From an uncultured Collinsella sp. (lineage in GTDB: Bacteria > Actinomycetota > Coriobacteriia > Coriobacteriales > Coriobacteriaceae): DNA of 5,109 nucleotides. This document shows positions 1 to 3,758 of this stretch, piece by piece. Numbering within the stretch: position 1 is the first letter of the stretch; every line of letters begins with the position of its first letter. The notes under the pieces are model-generated. The model had not been told where the DNA came from. It made no database searches and was given only the letters and a program-made list of their open reading frames with translations. Location of the stretch: positions 1 to 5,109 of the forward strand of contig CAADSV010000090.1 in assembly GCA_900751665.1 (NCBI GenBank). Reading direction: 5' to 3'. The position numbers and the translations under genes are program-made.

Positions 1-2
1 CG

Positions 3-422
3 AGGCCCGATAATTTTTCGCCTGCCGTGGGCTGGGCGCGTCTGGCGCTGCGCCTGGCGCCCAACGATGCGCATACGACGCGCCTGCTCAACAAGATCCA
101 TACCACCTATCCGGATGCCGCTGATGAGAGCGACGACCACGTGATGGGTGAATTGGCCCTGCAAGGCGTGCCGACCTCGCCTTCGGCCGAGATTGCCATC
201 TGCCTGATTATGTGCGCGACCGATGCTGCAAGTGACGGCGACAAGCAGGAGGCGACGCGCCTGACGGTGCGTGCTCGCGACTTGGTGGGCGAGGAGGCCT
301 GCGCGGCGATTATCAAACTGGTGCGCGAGAGCGACGCCGAGCTCAATGCCGAGCGCAAGGCAAAGCGCGAGGCTGCGGGCTCAAACGCCGACGGCGCCAA
401 GGAGGCCGGCGATGCCCAGTAA
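3..422 (+). CDS. Unidentified protein, C-terminal part (TPR-like helical)
   Basis: This reading frame is open from the left edge and ends in TAA at 420-422, so only the C-terminal 139 codons are visible and the true start lies outside. The first part (about residues 8-40 of the visible piece, including ALRLAPNDAHTTRLL) has the small-residue and leucine spacing of a TPR-like helical hairpin. The middle is mixed helical. The last 25 residues are a charged, low-complexity Ala/Lys/Glu/Asp tail that is probably disordered. RNase R often precedes smpB, but this tail shows no S1 domain, so I do not call it rnr. It overlaps smpB by 11 bp, and the smpB ribosome binding site lies inside it, which implies one transcript and probably translational coupling. 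I do not recognise the family. That it is coding is fairly sure; its function is unknown. Confidence 0.7.
   Translation, partial: RPDNFSPAVGWARLALRLAPNDAHTTRLLNKIHTTYPDAADESDDHVMGELALQGVPTSPSAEIAICLIMCATDAASDGDKQEATRLTVRARDLVGEEACAAIIKLVRESDAELNAERKAKREAAGSNADGAKEAGDAQ
399..405 (+). promoter_or_regulatory. Shine-Dalgarno site of smpB
   Basis: AAGGAGG ends 6 nt before the ATG at 412 and lies within the last codons of the upstream gene. It fixes the smpB start at 412 rather than the longer reading frame that begins further upstream. Confidence 0.85.
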
Positions 423-882
423 GCGCGAGCGCAAACTCATTTCCAAGAATCGCTCGGCACATCACGAGTACTTTATCGATGAGACATTTGAGTGCGGTAT
501 TGAACTGAGTGGCACCGAGGTCAAGTCGATTCGCGAGCGCGCCTGCCAGATCACCGATACCTTCGCGCTGATCCGCGGCGGGGAGTGCTGGCTCGTCGGC
601 CTGCATATCCACCCTTATAGCCATGGTGGCGTGTGGAATCGCGATCCCGACCGTCGGCGTCGTCTGCTGCTGCACCGCAAGGAGATCGACTTTCTTGACG
701 GCAAACTTCGCAACCGTGGTTATGCGCTGGTTCCGTTGGAACTCTACTTTAATACCGACGGCCGCGTAAAGCTGCTGCTGGGTCTGGGTCGCGGCAAGAA
801 GCTCTACGACAAGCGCGAGGACATGGCCAAGCGTGATGTCCAACGCGAGATCGACCGCGCCCTTAAGGAACGCAACCGCTAG
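412..882 (+). CDS. smpB: SsrA-binding protein SmpB
   Basis: SmpB binds tmRNA (SsrA) and delivers it to the vacant A site of stalled ribosomes for trans-translation; it acts in the cytoplasm on the ribosome. The 156-aa product has the usual family length. Visible family motifs are NRSAHHEYFI near the N-terminus (about residues 11-20), ELSGTEVKSIR (about 28-38), the core WLVGLHIHPY (about 61-70), RRRLLLHRKEID (about 81-92), LVPLELYF (about 104-111), and the LGLGRGKKLYDKRE signature (about 121-134). A basic C-terminal helix (RDVQREIDRALKERNR) follows; in known SmpB proteins this tail reaches into the mRNA channel. The ATG at 412 has an ideal ribosome site and overlaps the upstream stop. No tmRNA gene follows in this window; a long hairpin and a terminator end the unit. 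The identification is secure. Confidence 0.97.
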   Translation: MPSKRERKLISKNRSAHHEYFIDETFECGIELSGTEVKSIRERACQITDTFALIRGGECWLVGLHIHPYSHGGVWNRDPDRRRRLLLHRKEIDFLDGKLRNRGYALVPLELYFNTDGRVKLLLGLGRGKKLYDKREDMAKRDVQREIDRALKERNR

Positions 883-894
883 GCACTCTGTATA

Positions 895-961
895 AGTTGC
901 GGTGGAATACGGACTGTTTTGCCTGTTTGAGGGGCTATTCAGTCCCTATTTCACCGCAACT
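895..961. repeat. 67-nt inverted-repeat element (REPIN/MITE-like hairpin)
   Basis: Positions 895-916 pair with 940-961 in 21 of 22 positions. The exceptions are one C-C mismatch (910/946) and one G-U wobble (905/951). A weaker inner stem (919-924 with 932-937) closes on a 7-nt loop. Read toward the loop, both arms are copies of one 22-nt word starting AGTTGCGGTG and ending GGACTG, differing at two positions. Two inverted copies of a short palindromic word around a spacer is the layout of REPINs and some MITEs. There is no U-tract, and a separate canonical terminator lies downstream, so it does not look like the terminator. Mobility is inference; the hairpin itself is seen directly. Confidence 0.75.
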
Positions 962-1003
962 GCGGGCGTCTCATCTTTCTTACTGTTCTGACACATATGT
1001 CTC

Positions 1004-1039
1004 AAAGGCGGCGTCCGTTATGGGTGCCGCCTTTTTTTT
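1004..1039 (+). terminator. Rho-independent terminator after smpB
   Basis: GGCGGC (1007-1012) pairs with GCCGCC (1026-1031). Four more pairs continue inward, two of them G-U, to a 5-nt loop. Eight T residues (1032-1039) follow directly. It lies 122-157 nt after the smpB stop, beyond the 67-nt hairpin. Confidence 0.9.
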
Positions 1040-1075
1040 GTGGGTACATACATTCATGAGGTTCCAACCCGAGCT

Positions 1076-1082
1076 AGGGGAG
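1076..1082 (+). promoter_or_regulatory. Shine-Dalgarno site of the flavin reductase
   Basis: AGGGGAG is 8 nt before the ATG at 1091. It selects this start over the in-frame GTG at 1040, which sits against the T-tract of the preceding terminator. No convincing promoter is visible between the terminator and this site. Confidence 0.8.
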
Positions 1083-1090
1083 TGATCGTT

Positions 1091-1594
1091 ATGGACAAAA
1101 CTGCGTTCTTTACCATGCCGAGCGGTCTGTACGTGGTGAGCGCTGCGGCAGACGGGCTGCGTGCCGGCTGCGTCATCAACACTGCGGTGCAGGTGACGTC
1201 CATGCCGCCGCGTATTTCGGTTGCCGTGAACAAGGACAATGTCACCTCGGGCGTCATCGCATCGGCCAAAGCGTTCGCGCTGACCGTGATCGATCAGACG
1301 GCCGACATGCTCTACATCGGTAACTTTGGGTTCCGCACCAGCAGCGATTATGACAAGTTTGCCAAATACGAGACCCGCGAGACGGCTCTGGGCATGCCCT
1401 ATGTGCCCGAGCACGCGGCGGCCCTGTTTAGCTGCCGTTTGATCGACACTGTGGATGTGGGCACGCATCTGCTGTTTATTGGCGAGGTCGTGGATGCCGA
1501 GCGCCTGAGCGACGAGACGCCGCTGACGTACGACTACTATCACAAGGTGCTAAAGGGCAAGACGCCGCCTAAAGCCTCGTCGTATCAAGGCTAG
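1091..1594 (+). CDS. Flavin reductase domain protein (Hrb N-terminal-like)
   Basis: This predicted 167-aa cytoplasmic FMN-binding protein has the flavin reductase split-barrel fold. The start MDKTAFFTMPSGLYVVS, the block INTAVQVTSMPPRISVAVNK (about 36-55), IGNFGFRTSSDYDKF (about 76-90) and the C-terminal DVGTHLLFIGEVVDAE (about 120-135) followed by LTYDYYHKVLKGKTP resemble the N-terminal half of high-molecular-weight rubredoxin of acetogens as I recall it. In that protein this half moves electrons from NAD(P)H through FMN to a fused rubredoxin. Here it stops after the flavin domain with a short KTPPKASSYQG tail, and a separate rubredoxin gene begins 88 bp downstream. The likely job is therefore electron supply to that rubredoxin and on to an oxygen- or peroxide-reducing enzyme such as a flavodiiron protein, none of which is in the window. 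The family call is firm; the partner is inferred. Confidence 0.88.
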   Translation: MDKTAFFTMPSGLYVVSAAADGLRAGCVINTAVQVTSMPPRISVAVNKDNVTSGVIASAKAFALTVIDQTADMLYIGNFGFRTSSDYDKFAKYETRETALGMPYVPEHAAALFSCRLIDTVDVGTHLLFIGEVVDAERLSDETPLTYDYYHKVLKGKTPPKASSYQG

Positions 1595-1611
1595 AAATGT
1601 TCTAAAAATAC

Positions 1612-1639
1612 TTGCATTATACTATTGAGAATATATACT
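1612..1639 (+). promoter_or_regulatory. Candidate sigma-70-type promoter of the rubredoxin gene
   Basis: TTGCAT (1612-1617) and TATACT (1634-1639) are separated by 16 nt in an AT-rich stretch, with the ATG at 1683 giving a leader of roughly 35-40 nt. The -10 hexamer is good; the -35 matches only in TTG. TATACTA occurs twice (1618-1624 and 1634-1640), so the exact -10 could shift. The site would let the rubredoxin be transcribed separately from the flavin reductase. Confidence 0.5.
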
Positions 1640-1671
1640 AATAAGTAAGTACACCAGCAGTCACGTTCGAG

Positions 1672-1676
1672 AGGAG
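1672..1676 (+). promoter_or_regulatory. Shine-Dalgarno site of the rubredoxin gene
   Basis: AGGAG within GAGAGGAGAACATC, 6 nt before the ATG at 1683. It supports translation of this very short gene. Confidence 0.85.
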
Positions 1677-1682
1677 AACATC

Positions 1683-1826
1683 ATGGCTGAGGAAAAGAAG
1701 ACGTATAAGTTTGTGTGCACCGTTTGCGGTTACGAGGTTGAGGTCGACACGCCCGAGCTGCCCGAGGATTACGTGTGCCCGGTGTGCGGCGTCGGTCCCG
1801 ATCAGTTTGAGCTCGTCGAGGAGTAA
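1683..1826 (+). CDS. Short rubredoxin
   Basis: This small iron-sulfur protein carries one Fe held by four Cys and transfers electrons in the cytoplasm. The 47-aa product has the two metal knuckles CTVCGY (Cys12, Cys15) and CPVCGVGPDQFE (Cys32, Cys35), with LPEDYVCPVC before the second pair. It is shorter than the classical rubredoxin of about 52-54 aa because the loop between the knuckles is shortened: 16 residues separate Cys15 and Cys32, and the DPxxGDPxxGIxPGT segment is missing. In this it resembles the rubredoxin domains at the ends of other redox proteins. It starts with a good ribosome site, follows the flavin reductase by 88 bp, has its own promoter-like sequence and is closed by a strong terminator. 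Its likely donor is the upstream flavin reductase. The family is certain; the acceptor is unknown. Confidence 0.95.
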   Translation: MAEEKKTYKFVCTVCGYEVEVDTPELPEDYVCPVCGVGPDQFELVEE

Positions 1827-1865
1827 CTCGCAGGCACACGGCGAAAGCCGAACATAGCTCTGTCC

Positions 1866-1902
1866 AAGGGTCCCAGCTGGATATTCCGGCTGGGACCCTT
1901 TT
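1866..1902 (+). terminator. Strong rho-independent terminator after rubredoxin
   Basis: Positions 1866-1880 and 1886-1900 form a 15-bp stem (one G-U at 1878/1888) with a 5-nt loop. It includes AAGGGTCCCAGC and its complement, followed by TTTTGATTT. It ends the flavin reductase and rubredoxin unit. On the minus strand the same stem has no T-tract, so it is at best a weak stop for mntH transcription. Confidence 0.93.
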
Positions 1903-1908
1903 GATTTA

Positions 1909-1948
1909 TCTGACGGTTTAAAACGGCCTTACGTGTTACAGATTGAGA
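1909..1948. repeat. Lone decayed unit of the 40-bp phased repeat family
   Basis: TGTTACAGATTGAGA (1934-1948) is identical to the last motif of the array at 3359-3573 (copy at 3559-3573). The 25 nt before it (1909-1933) match the corresponding array spacer (3454-3478) at 14 of 25 positions, sharing CGGCC and the final CG, so spacer as well as motif is homologous. The expected left arm is not recognisable at 1894-1908, where the terminator now lies. The unit sits 30 bp beyond the mntH stop. Confidence 0.7.
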
Positions 1949-1978
1949 CGTTATACCTGGACAGCCACGCCATCCCAA

Positions 1979-3235
1979 TTACATCCCCGTTAGCAGCACG
2001 ATGTCGAGAATCGTCACGATGACGCCGATCCCTACGAGCAACGCGTTGAGCGGGCGCGAGTTGGCGTATTTGCCCATAACGCGGGGCGAACTGGTGAGTC
2101 GTATGAGCACAAAGACCGTAATCGGCAACTGAAGCGACAGCAGCGCCTGACTCCAGATGAGACCCTCAAAAGGATTCGGGACGATCAGGCACGCCGCCAC
2201 TGCGCCGACGAAACAGACCGCCACTCCAATCGAGGAATGTCGGTCGTGGATGTCGTATTCCTCGTCGAACATGCCCGCGGTGATGGTTCCCGCCGCCATG
2301 CCCGCTGTCACGCTGCTCGATAGTCCCGCGAACAGCAGCGCTACCGCAAAGATGGTCGAGCTTGCCGGGCCCAAGATGGGGGAGAGCGTGGCCGCTGCGA
2401 CAGCGAGGTCGTCTACGACAATGCCGTGCGCAAAGAAGGTCGTTGCGGCCAGGATGACCATGGCCGAGTTGATCGCCCAGCCCACGCCCATCGAAAAGAG
2501 CGTGTCGAAGAGCTCGTAGCGCAGACGTTCCTCGATAACCTGCTCGCCTTGGCCTTCGAAGTGCATGGATTGGATGACCTCGGAGTGTAGAAAGAGGTTG
2601 TGGGGCATAACGACCGCACCCAGGACACTAACGATAATCGCGGCCGAGCCGGTGGGCATACTGGGCGTGATCCAGCTTGCGGCGGCTTGCGGCCAGTCGA
2701 CCTTGACTAGTGCAAGCTCGGCCAAAAACGAGAGCCCTACCACGCCGACGAAGGCGATGATCCAGCGTTCGGCACGCTTGTAGGAGTTCGTCATGAGCAT
2801 CGCCAACGATGCCGCCGCCACGATGACGCAGCCCGCGCGCACGGGCAGCCCAAAGAGCATTTGAAGGGCAATCGCGCCACCCAGGACTTCGGCCATGGCG
2901 GTGGCGATGGTCGCGAGATAGGCACTGGCGAGCACCGTGCGCCCAACGAAGCGGGGGAGAAAGCGGGTCGTGGCCTCGGCAAGGCAGGCGCCCGTGGCGA
3001 TGCCCAGGTGCGCCGCGTTGTGCTGCAAGACGATCAGCATAATCGTGGACAGCGTGACGATCCACAGCAGCGCGTAGCCAAACTGCGAGCCTGCGGCCAT
3101 ATTGGAGGCCCAGTTGCCCGGGTCGATAAAGCCGACGGTCACGAGCAGCCCGGGGCCGATATGCCGCGCAATGTCTAGGCCTCCGTGACCGCCGGTGCGT
3201 CGGGAGCCAAAATGATGTTTGAGATGGTTGAGCAT
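1979..3235 (-). CDS. mntH: Nramp-family divalent metal transporter (MntH-like)
   Basis: This is a predicted inner-membrane proton-coupled importer of Mn2+ and possibly Fe2+. The 418-aa product is close to the family's usual length and has about 11 hydrophobic segments. Segment 1 carries DPGNWAS (Asp38, Asn41) and segment 6 carries VVMPHNLFLHS (Met210, His212). These are the metal-binding DPGN and MPH motifs, and the methionine favours Mn/Fe over Mg. Segment 3 has MAEVLGGAIAL with Glu116 kept, but the Asp normally three residues before it is Ala113. The ATG at 3235 is chosen because CAGGAG lies 6 nt before it; the reading frame extends 12 codons further (to 3271) without a ribosome site. The gene is monocistronic on the minus strand, divergent from gltB. 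The Nramp call is firm; the symbol rests on the motifs only. Confidence 0.92.
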   Translation of the reverse strand: MLNHLKHHFGSRRTGGHGGLDIARHIGPGLLVTVGFIDPGNWASNMAAGSQFGYALLWIVTLSTIMLIVLQHNAAHLGIATGACLAEATTRFLPRFVGRTVLASAYLATIATAMAEVLGGAIALQMLFGLPVRAGCVIVAAASLAMLMTNSYKRAERWIIAFVGVVGLSFLAELALVKVDWPQAAASWITPSMPTGSAAIIVSVLGAVVMPHNLFLHSEVIQSMHFEGQGEQVIEERLRYELFDTLFSMGVGWAINSAMVILAATTFFAHGIVVDDLAVAAATLSPILGPASSTIFAVALLFAGLSSSVTAGMAAGTITAGMFDEEYDIHDRHSSIGVAVCFVGAVAACLIVPNPFEGLIWSQALLSLQLPITVFVLIRLTSSPRVMGKYANSRPLNALLVGIGVIVTILDIVLLTGM

Positions 3236-3240
3236 GGTGA

Positions 3241-3246
3241 GCTCCT
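3241..3246 (-). promoter_or_regulatory. Shine-Dalgarno site of mntH
   Basis: Minus-strand AGGAGC, part of CAGGAGCTCACC directly before the ATG at 3235. It decides the start against the upstream in-frame ATG at 3271. Confidence 0.8.
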
Positions 3247-3285
3247 GCGTGCCGTTTGCTTGACGCCGCAAAGGATACCCGTTTT

Positions 3286-3313
3286 ATGCTAAAAAGTTAA
3301 ACAAGACTAACAA
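3286..3313 (-). promoter_or_regulatory. Candidate promoter of mntH
   Basis: On the minus strand TTGTTA (3308-3313) and TAGCAT (3286-3291) are 16 nt apart, each with 4 of 6 consensus matches, in the AT-rich stretch about 50-80 nt before the mntH ATG. GTTA and TAAC (3296-3299 and 3308-3311) form a short inverted repeat within it that could be a metal-regulator site, but it is too weak to assign to MntR, Fur or a DtxR-type protein. Confidence 0.4.
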
Positions 3314-3358
3314 AATAATTGTATTTGAATAGGATGGTGAAAGGGGATTACCGAAATG

Positions 3359-3573
3359 TCTTGATCTGTAACAACTAAGGATGGAAATTGGGTCTAGGTG
3401 TTACAGATCGAGACAGGAAGAAATGGTCCTATGGAAAATCTCGATCTGTAACAGTTAGCTGCAAAAACCGGCCCTTCGTGTTACAGATCGAGACAAACCA
3501 AAACTGTCCTGCAGAAAATCTCAACCTGTAACATCTAAGCGCCAAAATCGGCTCCTCCTGTTACAGATTGAGA
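3359..3573. repeat. Phased array: six alternating 15-bp motifs every 40 bp
   Basis: Left-type motifs (TCTCGATCTGTAACA and variants) start at 3359, 3439 and 3519. Right-type motifs, their reverse complement (TGTTACAGATCGAGA and variants), start at 3399, 3479 and 3559. The period is exactly 40 bp and every spacer is exactly 25 bp, so the array is also an 80-bp tandem repeat of about 2.7 units. The motifs vary at only one or two positions, while like spacers match at about 10-15 of 25 positions. Every neighbouring pair can form a 15-17-bp hairpin with a 25-nt loop, in two mutually exclusive registers. The array fills most of the gap between divergent mntH and gltB. It is not a CRISPR: orientation alternates and spacers are homologous. 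Its function is unknown. Confidence 0.9.
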
Positions 3574-3590
3574 TGTTTGAAGCGGTGAGC

Positions 3591-3644
3591 TTACAGGCCG
3601 AACTTGGGGCCCTTGTTGTCGTCCTTGAGGTCGGCGGTGTCCAC
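3591..3644 (-). pseudogene. Possible 3' remnant of an unidentified gene
   Basis: On the minus strand this reads VDTADLKDDNKGPKFGL then TAA. All 17 sense codons end in G or C, including GAC, ACC, GCC, CTC, AAG and GGC, as in the real genes here. Just upstream (3645 onward) the frame stays open but the bias vanishes (CTA, CGA, GTA, AAT, TTT), and no ribosome site precedes the GTG. It looks like the tail of a gene whose body was lost, with the repeat array starting 17 bp after the stop codon. The parent protein is not recognised. It could be chance, since the stretch is short. Confidence 0.35.
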
Positions 3645-3744
3645 TCGTAGGGCGTGCGTTACGCGATTGTTTCGAAACGGGCGGGAAACACAACGGGTCG
3701 GCGATGCTCCTAGTATGCCTATTCAACTGACTGTCTAAATATCT
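3645..3744. other. Leader region of gltB, no clear promoter
   Basis: I see no gene and no good -35/-10 pair here. The only structured element is the perfect 10-bp palindrome GTTTCGAAAC at 3669-3678, which could be an operator or simply chance. TAGTAT (3711-3716) is a possible -10 element without a matching -35. Confidence 0.3.
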
Positions 3745-3752
3745 AGGGGAGG
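3745..3752 (+). promoter_or_regulatory. Shine-Dalgarno site of gltB
   Basis: AGGGGAGG, 6 nt before the ATG at 3759. Starting here puts the catalytic cysteine at residue 21, as expected for a glutamate synthase with a short propeptide. Confidence 0.85.
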
Positions 3753-3758
3753 ATCGCG

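Noticed and set aside
343..843. 166-codon minus-strand frame opposite smpB
   Set aside because: It is antisense to the secure smpB gene, with no recognisable motif.
895..961. Terminator or tmRNA fragment after smpB
   Set aside because: The hairpin has no U-tract, a true terminator follows at 1004-1039, and no tRNA-like end or tag-peptide reading frame is visible.
897..1085. 62-codon plus-strand frame after smpB
   Set aside because: It runs through the hairpin repeat and the terminator, has no ribosome site and no protein-like composition.
1040..1090. Flavin reductase starting at GTG 1040
   Set aside because: That codon abuts the terminator T-tract and has no ribosome site; ATG 1091 has AGGGGAG at 8 nt and matches the family N-terminus.
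1839..1850. CGGC-GAAA-GCCG mini-hairpin
   Set aside because: A GNRA-loop hairpin of only 4 bp between the rubredoxin stop and its terminator; likely chance and no role can be supported.
3236..3271. Twelve-residue N-terminal extension of MntH
   Set aside because: ATG 3235 has a clear AGGAG site at 6 nt, and the extension would translate through that site.
3359..3573. CRISPR array
   Set aside because: Repeats are short (15 bp) and alternate in orientation, spacers resemble one another in an 80-bp tandem pattern, and no cas gene is present.
3535..3726. 63-codon minus-strand frame next to the repeat array
   Set aside because: It runs into the last repeat unit and shows no codon bias; the stretch with good bias at 3591-3644 is in a different frame.
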